A DNA stretch of 18,607 bases from Legionella_A sp049239925 (GTDB lineage Bacteria; Pseudomonadota; Gammaproteobacteria; Legionellales; Legionellaceae), in the NCBI GenBank assembly GCA_049239925.1, contig JBMLTO010000097.1, positions 1 through 18,607 of the forward strand, given 5' to 3'. The notes under the pieces are model-generated. The model was given only the letters and a program-made list of their open reading frames with translations, made no database searches and was not told where the DNA came from. Position numbers and translations under genes: made by a program. Shown in pieces: positions 1 through 7,774 of this stretch. Within the stretch, counting starts at the first letter, position 1. Each line of letters begins with the position of its first letter.

Positions 1-421
1 TTCTAACGAGGGGGCTGCGAACAACTCACGAAGAACGCAGCTCTACTCTATAAATCTTCCTGTGAGCCACGAAAGTACACTTCCGCTAGTAGCTGAAAGT
101 GCTACTGGAACAGCGTGACTAACCCAAGAGACTATTGTTGCGACCAAGGATTGCTCGGAAACAGCATCGATGCAATTCATCCTTGAGGAATATAAATCAC
201 AATAGGCTGTCGAGCGTGGATTTCGATGTCTAAAAAGCCCTGACTTCTTAAACACATCCTTAGATGTGCCGTTAAGTCGAGACGTTAATTAATTCGTCCC
301 AGCTATTTGTATATGGAGCTTCAGGATTATAAAAGGGATATCTGCTTAACAAGAGCCATATCAGTCGAGGGGCTCGCGGGACATTTTCGCTGCTTACTCG
401 ACCTTCATCATTAGTTATGTA
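1..421. other. Gene-poor left edge, no convincing gene
   Basis: I see no supported gene in these 421 bases. A 70-codon minus-strand frame (43-255) opens at a GTG with an AAGGA only about 2 bases upstream, which is too close. Its product has a moderately hydrophobic stretch but no motif I recognise. A 6-bp inverted repeat (GTCGAG at 364-369, CTCGAC at 397-402) lies just beyond the 3' end of the neighbouring minus-strand gene; it is weak and lacks a T-run, so I do not call it a terminator. The stretch may be decayed coding sequence. Confidence 0.4.
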
Positions 422-1729
422 TTAATAGTTTGGTACAATGCTATTTTCTTGATTCATGATTACAGTAGCCTGGGGATCTTCTGTCAATGTGGTTATAAGC
501 ATCTGTCTTCGTTCTTGCTCTCGTAATGCTTTTGAGACACCATATAAATAAACAGAAAAATAAGTCGTAGCAATTGACAAGGATGAAACTAAGGCAATCA
601 TGGTGAGTGATAACAGCATTGTTTTAGCTAAATGAATGTATAACAAAAGTAATGCAGTCATTGCGAGGAATATCATACTTGATGCGAATATAACCGTAGC
701 ACATGTGCTCAGTGTAAGACTATAATCGACCCTATTATTGTCTACGGGTGTTAATAACTTAAGTGCCGTTGCCTTATCGTCAGCATTTTTGATAGGATGC
801 AGCTGAGGATTTTCCATAAATAGTTTAAGTTGTTTATCAAAGTTTGATGGAACACTAGATTCGTACTGCGCGGATTTATGGAATGCCAAGGCATCATTGG
901 TTAATTGATTGCCTAGCAATAGCTTGGCCATATGTTGATTAACGTAAAAAGAATTCCATAATAATTTATGAATTTGTTCAATCGTTAGATTGATTTGTAT
1001 ATACTCATTCGTATATAAATTGTAGTCATTGATAACTGACGCAGTAATTTTTATATGTTTTTTAATATGATTTAGCACAACTTCATGAACTTTGGGATAT
1101 TCACGAAGCAAGTTGATGGCTGATTTGAACAATGATTGTGAGGACTGATCGATAATCTGATTTAAGTCGTCACTCCTTTCCCAGTGGCCGGCATCGTTGG
1201 TTCCAGAATGATATATGTCGATAGTTGCAATATAATCTGTTGTAGATGAGGTAGTATCGCCAGAAATTATGTTAGACTCTAAATGCGCAATTATGTTAAA
1301 CCCTAAATGCTTACCTACGTAGGCCATTATCTGATCTGGTCCAAGATTCGCATATCTATGTGTAGAGGCGTCAATAGCCGTTAATTCGCTTATGGTCTCG
1401 TTAGGATCTCTCTCTGGGTAAAAACTTACCAAATCAGTGTCTTGCCCGATTTTTACAGCCATAAACTTTCGTAAGACGGGTCCTAGAATAAGTTGAGTGT
1501 CGAATGCATTATAGCAACTGAGTATTAATCCAAAATCAACCCAAGTAAATTTTTTTTCATCAAAACCATAATATTGAGCAAATTGATTTTTTAACAAGAG
1601 ATAGTCTGCAACGAACTTATTGCTATAGATAGCATCTTTGCTGAACTTTAAAATTTCTAATTTAAGTTCGGGCGTTAAGGCGTGAAGTCCACAATTATTG
1701 AGCGTGGCAGATAATTTGGGGTAGGTCAT
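422..1729 (-). CDS. Orphan protein, possible OTU/papain-like cysteine protease with C-terminal membrane hairpin
   Basis: The product has 435 residues and I do not recognise it as a named family. Near the N-terminus is the motif NNCGLHAL with Cys13; Asp171 and the motif AGHWER with His182 follow about 170 residues later. A Cys in an N-C-x-L-H-A-L context plus a distal G-H-W is the layout expected of clan CA (papain/OTU-like) cysteine peptidases, so a deubiquitinase- or protease-like fold is possible; this is inference. Residues about 200-330 look helical. Two hydrophobic segments (about 341-366 and 370-396) form a predicted membrane hairpin, followed by a charged tail. There is no signal peptide. 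The start is an ATG with GAGAG about 6 bases upstream and a good promoter of its own. It lies downstream of dacB on the same strand, 76 bases away. A secreted effector that inserts into host membranes is one reading; a bacterial membrane protein is the alternative. Confidence 0.8.
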   Translation of the reverse strand: MTYPKLSATLNNCGLHALTPELKLEILKFSKDAIYSNKFVADYLLLKNQFAQYYGFDEKKFTWVDFGLILSCYNAFDTQLILGPVLRKFMAVKIGQDTDLVSFYPERDPNETISELTAIDASTHRYANLGPDQIMAYVGKHLGFNIIAHLESNIISGDTTSSTTDYIATIDIYHSGTNDAGHWERSDDLNQIIDQSSQSLFKSAINLLREYPKVHEVVLNHIKKHIKITASVINDYNLYTNEYIQINLTIEQIHKLLWNSFYVNQHMAKLLLGNQLTNDALAFHKSAQYESSVPSNFDKQLKLFMENPQLHPIKNADDKATALKLLTPVDNNRVDYSLTLSTCATVIFASSMIFLAMTALLLLYIHLAKTMLLSLTMIALVSSLSIATTYFSVYLYGVSKALREQERRQMLITTLTEDPQATVIMNQENSIVPNY

Positions 1730-1760
1730 TAGTTACTCTCTAGCTATATACTTTTTTGAA

Positions 1761-1789
1761 ATCATAACATTAATTATTAATATTGTACA
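1761..1789 (-). promoter_or_regulatory. Predicted sigma-70 promoter of the 422-1729 gene
   Basis: On the minus strand, TGTACA (1789-1784, 4/6 match to the -35 consensus) is separated by 17 bases from TATGAT (1766-1761, 5/6 match to the -10). The predicted start lies about 25 bases upstream of the ATG at 1729. It sits in the 76-base gap after dacB, so the gene can be transcribed independently. Confidence 0.55.
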
Positions 1790-1805
1790 CTTAGTCTTAA
1801 ATTAT

Positions 1806-3608
1806 TCAAGTAACGGCAGGGCGGATGATCCACTTGTTTAACGTTTGATTCCTTCTATCGGGAGCTTTAATCCAAAGAATATTAGGATCACGTTGATGTT
1901 TTATTTGCAATTGATTGCTTACTAAGGCAACTGCAATTTTATATTTTTTGCTTAATGATTTTAAAATCGACCATACGACGTTTTGATCAGCAAGATTATC
2001 ATTCAAGATCAGTTCGTCACTATGGAATAACAAGGATACTGCTTTCCCCTTGAGAGCCAGTTTTATTGATGATTCTATTTGTCGCCATTTTGCTGTGTAA
2101 TTGCGTTGTTGATCGGCTTGTGTAGGTTTCATTTGAAAGGCAAGGCGTTGGTGGGGGCTTAGCGAACCCAAAAACCGATTACCATCTGGTTTATAATGTA
2201 AAAAATAATTACAAATAGCATCGACTAAATAGCGATACTGACCTGATGCATTAGGGTTCGTTCGTGGCTGCTTATTGATAAAAATCGTAAAAGCAAGTGT
2301 ATGAGCATTTGCTGTGTATAAGTAACCTGATAGGCCAATGATTCCGCTCATCGTGCCTGTTTTAGCTCGTACTAAATCTTGCTGAGACGGCAAACGTAAT
2401 CGACGTTGTAACGTACCATCCCTTCCTGCGACGGGAAGCGCAGCAATATATTCATAAGCAAGGGGAAAACGATCATGTAAAAAACGTAGGAGTTCTACGG
2501 TTTGTTGCGGTGTTACTAAATCTTGTCTTGACAGCCCAGACCCATCAGTCAATACGGCATTGGATAGATTAACATTAGTTTGCTTTTGCAAAAATTCTTT
2601 TATTACCAATTGCGCTTGTGCCCAGTTTAACGGTTTTCCACTGATCGTTGCTGCTGTATGAAGAAATAAGCTATCAGCGTATAAATTATCTGATGGCTTT
2701 AGCGTATTTGCTAGCAGTTGGCTAATGGGCTTCGACGCATGGTTAGCTAGTAATAATGATCTACTTTGAGCGTTTCCTAAGACGACTTGTCCTTTAAGCG
2801 TAATGTTAAGACCTATTAATTGGTTTTTAATTAATGCTTGTGCATAGCGGAGAGGATTATGAATTGCAATACGTTGTTGAATAGCCCATTGTCCAACTTT
2901 TACACATCCTCGTATGGTTAAAGAATTATTAGCATCCATGTGTAAGTCAATACCACAGCCACGGGCTTTTCCTGTGGTATTGACTTGATTATTAACCGAT
3001 ATACTTGCATTATCAGTTTCTAATTCAATGATTGCTGGTTTTCCTGCTACATCATTGGGGTTTATGGTGACCATTAAACGATTTTCATCGATCATGAGTG
3101 GGGCTAGTGGAGCTCCGTAGCTGTATTGCAGATCTTTGGTTAACCAACCCGGTGCGTAAGGTGAAAGTCCGCTATGGTTACTGACTATAACGATATTTCC
3201 TTCGATGTATCGAATCCCCCAATTTTTTAATTGGGCCATGAGCGCTTGGATATCATGACGAGTTAGAGACGGGTCACCTGGTAGATACAAATATATCGAA
3301 CCTTTTAAGTAGCCATTCCTTAGTTCATGAGCATCCGTGCTGAGTGTTGTTTGAAATCGATAATCAGGACCGAGAGCAATTAACGCTGCAGCATTAGAAA
3401 ACAGTTTCATATTACTGGCGGGGATGAACAGCTTGTTAGGATTACGTTGATAAAGGTTTATTCCAGTGTCCAAATCAACAACTTCAATGCCAATATTGGT
3501 CGCTGGATCAACTTGATTGATAAGTTTGTCTACAGCTGTTTGTGTGCTATTAGGCCAAGCAGCACAAGAAAAAGTCCAAAAAAATATACTGTATAAAATC
3601 CATTTCAT
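1806..3608 (-). CDS. dacB: D-alanyl-D-alanine carboxypeptidase/endopeptidase, PBP4 type (peptidase S13)
   Basis: This is a penicillin-binding protein of the DacB/PBP4 class, which trims or cleaves D-Ala-containing peptide cross-links in periplasmic peptidoglycan. The active-site motifs are all present in order: SxxK at Ser65-Lys68 (PASNMK), SxN at Ser306-Asn308 (PSDNLY), and KTG at 416-418 (RAKTGTMSG), with the family's DGSGLSR at 355-361. The long spacing between SxxK and SxN is the extra-domain insertion typical of S13 enzymes. Residues 1 to about 17 form a signal peptide ending near CAA, consistent with export. At 600 residues the protein exceeds the usual 450-490; the domain ends near 475 and about 125 more residues follow with no motif I recognise. 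The gene lies between parB and the orphan gene on the same strand, 160 bases from parB, so it probably has its own promoter. Confidence 0.93.
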   Translation of the reverse strand: MKWILYSIFFWTFSCAAWPNSTQTAVDKLINQVDPATNIGIEVVDLDTGINLYQRNPNKLFIPASNMKLFSNAAALIALGPDYRFQTTLSTDAHELRNGYLKGSIYLYLPGDPSLTRHDIQALMAQLKNWGIRYIEGNIVIVSNHSGLSPYAPGWLTKDLQYSYGAPLAPLMIDENRLMVTINPNDVAGKPAIIELETDNASISVNNQVNTTGKARGCGIDLHMDANNSLTIRGCVKVGQWAIQQRIAIHNPLRYAQALIKNQLIGLNITLKGQVVLGNAQSRSLLLANHASKPISQLLANTLKPSDNLYADSLFLHTAATISGKPLNWAQAQLVIKEFLQKQTNVNLSNAVLTDGSGLSRQDLVTPQQTVELLRFLHDRFPLAYEYIAALPVAGRDGTLQRRLRLPSQQDLVRAKTGTMSGIIGLSGYLYTANAHTLAFTIFINKQPRTNPNASGQYRYLVDAICNYFLHYKPDGNRFLGSLSPHQRLAFQMKPTQADQQRNYTAKWRQIESSIKLALKGKAVSLLFHSDELILNDNLADQNVVWSILKSLSKKYKIAVALVSNQLQIKHQRDPNILWIKAPDRRNQTLNKWIIRPAVT

Positions 3609-3768
3609 GTTATGAGCCTAAAAGTTAATGATTCAACGAAAAGTCTAGCTGTATTTGTTTATTCGGTTGCATAAGGGATGTTTAACCAAATGCCTTAACA
3701 ACGGGAGGTTGGGTTTAACAACCTGTTTTGAATCGCAAATATTATTATACAAATAAGATTTCTTTGCC

Positions 3769-4566
3769 TCAATCATAATGTAATCCGAATCGTTGGAGAA
3801 GGCCTGTTAATGTATCATTATCAAAAAATTTTATTTTTAGCCAACCTTCACACTGATTATTCATCTCAATGCTTACTGGTGCACCAACTTGTTCTGCAAG
3901 TTGGATTTCAAGGTATGATATATCCTGGTTTTTATTGGTTAACAGTTGAGTTTTTCTTGCTTGTTCGTCTAATTTATATCGACGAACTTCATGTTCGAGT
4001 TTTCTTACTGACCAGCTCTGATCAATAGTTAGTCTTGCTAATTTTTCTTGTTGTATTGCGGGAAGCGCAACTAGCATTCTGGCATGTCCTAGTGATAATT
4101 GACGTTGACGTAATCGATCCTGAACAAAAGGACATAAACTAACAAGACGAAGTATATTAGCGATATGACTACGCGATTTACCAACTAGGCTTGCAATCTC
4201 GTCTTGTTGATAATTAAAATCCGATAGCAATCGTTGATAACCGGCGGCCTCTTCGAGCAAGTTTAATTCTTGACGTTGAATATTTTCTATCAATGTAATT
4301 GCTGCGACTTGCTGATCGGTGTAGTCACCAATGAAGCAGGGTAATTCATGTAAATTGGCCAGCATCGCAGCTCGCCATCGTCTTTCTCCTGCGATAATTT
4401 CGTAACAGTTCGCTCCAATGGCTCTGACTATCAAGGGTTCTATTAACCCCTGACTTCGAATGGACTGTGCTAATTCTTGCAGTGTATCCGGATCGAATGT
4501 TTGACGCGGTTGAAAAATACTTCGCTGTAAGCAATCTATAGCTATGTATTGTAATTTGCCTTGCAA
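3769..4566 (-). CDS. parB: ParB/Spo0J-family DNA-binding partition protein, without parA
   Basis: ParB proteins bind parS sites, spread on DNA as CTP-dependent clamps and act with ParA in chromosome or plasmid segregation. The N-terminal nuclease-like/CTP-binding domain shows the characteristic IFQPR, GLIEPLIVR and GERRWRAA boxes, then ENIQRQELNLLEEA. A helix-turn-helix follows (DEIASLVGKSRSHIANILRLVSL), and the C-terminal part ends in the usual dimerisation region. Two TTG starts are possible. The longer form begins at 4611, directly after an in-frame TAG and with no ribosome-binding site; I prefer the TTG at 4566, which has GGAGG 9 bases upstream and gives 265 residues. No parA is adjacent and I found no parS-like 16-mer in the window. 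The gene lies between dacB and the rsmB operon, so it could be a displaced chromosomal parB or a mobile-element relative. Confidence 0.88.
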   Translation of the reverse strand: MQGKLQYIAIDCLQRSIFQPRQTFDPDTLQELAQSIRSQGLIEPLIVRAIGANCYEIIAGERRWRAAMLANLHELPCFIGDYTDQQVAAITLIENIQRQELNLLEEAAGYQRLLSDFNYQQDEIASLVGKSRSHIANILRLVSLCPFVQDRLRQRQLSLGHARMLVALPAIQQEKLARLTIDQSWSVRKLEHEVRRYKLDEQARKTQLLTNKNQDISYLEIQLAEQVGAPVSIEMNNQCEGWLKIKFFDNDTLTGLLQRFGLHYD

Positions 4567-4575
4567 GCTTGTTAA

Positions 4576-4580
4576 CCTCC
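4576..4580 (-). promoter_or_regulatory. Ribosome-binding site that favours the internal TTG start of parB
   Basis: GGAGG on the minus strand (4580-4576) lies 9 bases before the TTG at 4566-4564. No comparable site precedes the outer TTG at 4611, so this site argues for the shorter parB protein. Confidence 0.5.
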
Positions 4581-4672
4581 AGCTCTGTTTATCGTTTAAA
4601 TTGTGGCACAACTAGAATGTTAATCCAATTCATCATTGCGAGTATTTCTCGACTTAAGCCATTGTTCCCAAG

Positions 4673-4713
4673 GCCCTTCGAGGCGCGTGCGTAGCAAGTG
4701 CCTCGGTAAGGGC
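4673..4713. repeat. REP-like hairpin
   Basis: GCCCTTCGAGGC (4673-4684) pairs with GCCTCG (4700-4705) and AAGGGC (4708-4713), with a 2-base bulge (GT, 4706-4707). Two further pairs inside (one of them G-T) leave a loop of about 11 bases. It is much more GC-rich than its surroundings and has no T-run on either side, which fits a repetitive extragenic palindrome better than a terminator. Copy number cannot be judged from one window. Confidence 0.5.
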
Positions 4714-4912
4714 TAGATCCTAAATAAAAAACATCAAGACTATTTCTTCTTTCGTTTGGCTAAGTAGGGAAACTTGTCCCATTCACCTGAGATTAGGGCT
4801 TCCTTCTTTTATTATTCGGTATTTTTTTGCGCTTGATGGTAATAGTCAGCGCCTATTAGAAGAATTTTACACGCCATTGGTGACCCAAAACGAGTGTTAA
4901 TCGGGGGTGCTG

Positions 4913-6211
4913 TTAGGGTGAATCTAGGGGTTGATGTTTTCTTAAAACGCTATAAAAAAAACCATCCATATTTAATGTGCCAGGCAAGATCTGCCAACCA
5001 TGCTGCGTATGCATACCCCATTGATGAGGAATGCAATCAACTTGGCAATCAGAATGTGCAGCAACAAATGTTCCAATTTGTTGATCGTTTTCTTCTGGTA
5101 AGATAGAGCAAGTTGCGTACACTAGGCGTCCATTAGGTTTTAATAAGGGCCAAAGTGTCTGTAATAATTGTTGTTGAATCTTTATAATCGCTAAGATTTC
5201 ATCTGAATTGCGTAATAATTTGATATCTGGGTGGCGTCTAATGACCCCTGTAGCTGAGCATGGTGCATCCAATAAAATGCGGTCATATAAATTACCATCC
5301 CACCAGTCTGCCGGATTTAGTGCATCAGCACAAATTACGTTGGCTTGAAGTTTGTTGCGGGCCAGATTATCAATTACTTTTTTCAATCGATGGCTATCAA
5401 TATCCAAGGCGGTGCAGCTTGCTAAAGCTGGTTGTGATTCTAAAATATGACAAGTTTTCCCTCCCGGTGCACAGCATGCATCTAGAATGTTTAAGCCTGG
5501 TTGTAATGCTAATAAAGTGACTGCCATTTGTGCAGCAGTATCTTGCACGGAAATCTCTCCTTCAACAAAGCCGGGAAGGTCATCAACATTACATGGCTTT
5601 GTAAGCTCTATGGCTTGCTCTGCATATTCCACCGGACGTGCTGCAATTTGCCTATGATTTAAATGGGTCAGATAATCTTGACGGTTACTCTGTATGCGAT
5701 TAACTCTAAGTATCATAGGAGGATGTTTGTCGTTTGCTTCTAAAATGGTTTGCCAGTGGTCTGGCCAAGCAGATTGTATACGCTCTACTAACCACTCAGG
5801 ATGATTATGTTTAAATCGTTGGTCTTCTTCAACAAGGGGTATTATTTGAAGATGATTTCTAGCAAACGTGCGTAATACAGCATTAACAAAGCCTTTTGCC
5901 CATTTTTTTTTGATGATATCCAATAAAGCAACAGTTTCTTTTACAACGGCATAATCAGCAATACGCATGTAATGAAGTTGGTAAAGCCCAATTAGAATAA
6001 TCAACCAAATCTCTGTTTCTTTGGGTTTTTTTTTCAGCAAATAATTAGCTAACGCTTCTAAACGAAAAAAATGGCGACAGACACCAAAGCATATTTCTTG
6101 GGTTAGAGGAGAGCTTTTATATGTTGTTTGTAGTAAATGAGATAAAGCAATTCTATTGGTTAATAGTTTGTTAAGAATTGTAAATGCTTGTAAACGCTCA
6201 TTTGCCTTCAT
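4913..6211 (-). CDS. rsmB: 16S rRNA (cytosine-967-C5)-methyltransferase
   Basis: RsmB methylates C967 of 16S rRNA with S-adenosylmethionine. The 432-residue length fits the family. Residues about 1-140 are the NusB-like RNA-binding domain (for example the VNAVLRTFAR stretch at 109-118). The Rossmann methyltransferase domain follows, with motif I DACCAPGGKT (244-253), motif IV DAPCSATG with Cys318, and motif VI YATCSILPEEN with the catalytic Cys368; both cysteines of the RsmB mechanism are present. Its ATG overlaps the fmt stop in an ATGA (6211-6208), so it is the last gene of a def-fmt-rsmB operon and is probably translated by coupling. This order is standard in gammaproteobacteria. Nothing looks damaged. 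Confidence 0.96.
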   Translation of the reverse strand: MKANERLQAFTILNKLLTNRIALSHLLQTTYKSSPLTQEICFGVCRHFFRLEALANYLLKKKPKETEIWLIILIGLYQLHYMRIADYAVVKETVALLDIIKKKWAKGFVNAVLRTFARNHLQIIPLVEEDQRFKHNHPEWLVERIQSAWPDHWQTILEANDKHPPMILRVNRIQSNRQDYLTHLNHRQIAARPVEYAEQAIELTKPCNVDDLPGFVEGEISVQDTAAQMAVTLLALQPGLNILDACCAPGGKTCHILESQPALASCTALDIDSHRLKKVIDNLARNKLQANVICADALNPADWWDGNLYDRILLDAPCSATGVIRRHPDIKLLRNSDEILAIIKIQQQLLQTLWPLLKPNGRLVYATCSILPEENDQQIGTFVAAHSDCQVDCIPHQWGMHTQHGWQILPGTLNMDGFFYSVLRKHQPLDSP

Positions 6212-7152
6212 GTTAAAATCATCTCAGTTGCTAATTGCTTCTGATTGGTGTTCAACCAATCAGATACGGCGATGACTTTAGCTCCAGCAAACTGTATTTT
6301 TTCAATTAACAATAAATGATTACCGGTTGCCACCAGAATTCCATCTTTATCGATAGACATAATGGTTCCCGGAGTCTGTTGCTCAGTTGATTGAATAACA
6401 CGTGCTTGATAAATACGAATAATTTCCTCTTTAGCATAGGTATATGCTACAGGCCAGGGATTAAATGCACGAATTTTTTGATCAAGATAAATAGCTGGCT
6501 CATGCCAATTAATGCGGGCATCTGTTTTTAATAGTTTGGGTGCATAAGTTGCCAACTTATTATTTTGCGTTTCTGGCTGAGCAGAACCGTTTACCAACGA
6601 TGCAATGGTAGCCAATAAGGGTTCTGGCGACATAGCTGCTAGCCGATCATGCAAGCTACTGGCTTGATCATTCGTTTCGATTGTACATATGTTTTGTTTA
6701 AGAATAGCTCCTGTATCCATGCCAACATCCATTTGCATAATCGTAATGCCTGTTTGGTGGTCGCCATAAAGTATCGCGTGCTGGATGGGTGATGCGCCTC
6801 TCCAGCGTGGTAATAATGAGGCATGGACATTAATACATCCTAAAGGAGGGATATCGAGTACAGATTGTGGTAATAAGAGTCCATAGGCAATTACCACAAT
6901 TAGATCAGGGGCTAGTTGTTTTAGATCAGCCACTGCTTTGGGATCTTTGAACGAAGTCGGTTGGTAAATTGGTATATTGCGTTCTTGGGCCCAAAGCTTG
7001 ACGGCTGATGCTTGCATTTGCCTGCCTCTACCGGCTGGGCGATCAGGTTGTGTATAAACTGCTTTTAGGTGATGTGCATTGGTTAACGCTTCAAGACAAG
7101 GCAAGCCGAAGGCTGGTGTCCCAGCAAATACAATTGAAAGTTTTCTCATCAT
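6208..7152 (-). CDS. fmt: Methionyl-tRNA formyltransferase
   Basis: Fmt transfers a formyl group from 10-formyltetrahydrofolate to Met-tRNA(fMet) in the cytoplasm, making the initiator tRNA. The 314 residues carry the N-terminal formyltransferase fold with VFAGTPAFGLPCLEAL at 8-23 and the signature NVHASLLPRWRGASPIQ (108-124). Asn108, His110 and Asp146 (QMDVGMDTG) correspond to the catalytic triad of the E. coli enzyme, shifted by two. The C-terminal beta-barrel, from about 205, is intact. The gene begins with two ATG codons; the first overlaps the def stop in an ATGA (7152-7149). It also overlaps rsmB downstream by 4 bases. The pairing with deformylase is functional: one adds the formyl group, the other removes it after translation. 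Confidence 0.97.
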   Translation of the reverse strand: MMRKLSIVFAGTPAFGLPCLEALTNAHHLKAVYTQPDRPAGRGRQMQASAVKLWAQERNIPIYQPTSFKDPKAVADLKQLAPDLIVVIAYGLLLPQSVLDIPPLGCINVHASLLPRWRGASPIQHAILYGDHQTGITIMQMDVGMDTGAILKQNICTIETNDQASSLHDRLAAMSPEPLLATIASLVNGSAQPETQNNKLATYAPKLLKTDARINWHEPAIYLDQKIRAFNPWPVAYTYAKEEIIRIYQARVIQSTEQQTPGTIMSIDKDGILVATGNHLLLIEKIQFAGAKVIAVSDWLNTNQKQLATEMILT

Positions 7153-7658
7153 TTACGCGCTTTATTACGTTGAAATTTATCAAATTTGCGTCTGGCTATG
7201 GCTTTTTTTAACGGAGACAAAAGATCAACAAATAATTTACCATTAAGATGATCGATTTCATGTTGAAAACATTCAGCTAATAAGCCTTCAGCATTCATTT
7301 CATACCATTCGCCGTAGCGATTTTGAGCGCGAAGCGTAACTTTAGCTGCCCGTTTGACATGCTCGTATGCACCTGGTATAGATAAACAGCCTTCGAGATA
7401 CTCTATTTCTCCTTCGCTGCTAGTAATCTCTGGGTTGACCAACACCAGTTGTTGCGTTTTATCATCGCTAACATCAACTACTGATAAGCGAATATTGATG
7501 CCTATCTGCGGTGCAGCTAAACCAACCCCTTTTGCCTCATACATGGTTTCAAACATATCATCAATCAAGGTTTGTAAGGTATGGTCAAATTTTTCAACGT
7601 GTTTTGATACCCGTCGTAATCTGGGATCTGGTAGGTAAATTATCGTACGAAGCGCCAT
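7149..7658 (-). CDS. def: Peptide deformylase
   Basis: Def removes the N-formyl group from nascent proteins and is a metalloenzyme with a mononuclear Fe2+ (or Zn2+) site. The 169-residue length is normal. All three motifs are present: GVGLAAPQIG (44-53), EGCLS with the metal ligand Cys91, and QHEIDHL (132-138) with His133 and His137 as ligands and Glu134 as the general base. It is the promoter-proximal gene of the def-fmt-rsmB operon, and its ATG is preceded by an AAGAGA-type ribosome-binding site. It is transcribed away from the lysM operon, so the roughly 116 bases at 7659-7774 must hold both promoters; I could not assign them with confidence. Confidence 0.97.
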   Translation of the reverse strand: MALRTIIYLPDPRLRRVSKHVEKFDHTLQTLIDDMFETMYEAKGVGLAAPQIGINIRLSVVDVSDDKTQQLVLVNPEITSSEGEIEYLEGCLSIPGAYEHVKRAAKVTLRAQNRYGEWYEMNAEGLLAECFQHEIDHLNGKLFVDLLSPLKKAIARRKFDKFQRNKARK

Positions 7659-7764
7659 TTAACTATGTCTCTTTCTAAGAAATGCGTGTTATTATCGCTA
7701 ATAAGTTTTACTACTGCAAGGTAAGCATTTCATTATATACGGCCCATTCAACAACTTTGCATCT

Positions 7765-7769
7765 AAGGA
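7765..7769 (+). promoter_or_regulatory. Ribosome-binding site deciding the lysM start
   Basis: AAGGA lies 5 bases before the ATG at 7775. That ATG begins a clear signal peptide, whereas the in-frame ATG at 7682 would put about 31 unrelated residues in front of it and has no such site. Confidence 0.6.
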
Positions 7770-7774
7770 TAGTT

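Larger units (their letters stand above)
4567..4912. other. Gap between parB and rsmB; no gene seen
   Basis: This stretch of about 350 bases separates two genes on the same strand. It includes the possible longer 5' end of parB (to 4611) and a strong hairpin at 4673-4713. A 21-codon minus-strand frame near 4880 stops early and resembles nothing. trkA, which follows rsmB in many gammaproteobacteria, is not here. No T-run follows any stem, so I cannot point to the terminator of the def-fmt-rsmB operon. Confidence 0.45.

Noticed and set aside
43..255. 70-codon minus-strand frame
   Set aside because: GTG start with a badly placed ribosome-binding site, and no recognisable motif; not enough to call a gene.
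3706..3724. 6-bp hairpin (AGGTTG and CAACCT) downstream of parB as a terminator
   Set aside because: No T-run follows it on the minus strand and the stem is short.
4829..4852. GCGC stem near a T-run downstream of rsmB as a terminator
   Set aside because: The T-run lies on the wrong side for either strand and the stem is only about 4-5 bp.
4894..5106. 70-codon plus-strand frame
   Set aside because: Almost entirely antisense to the clear rsmB gene.
7682..7774. Longer N-terminus for the LysM protein
   Set aside because: It would bury the signal peptide; the ATG at 7775 has a good AAGGA.
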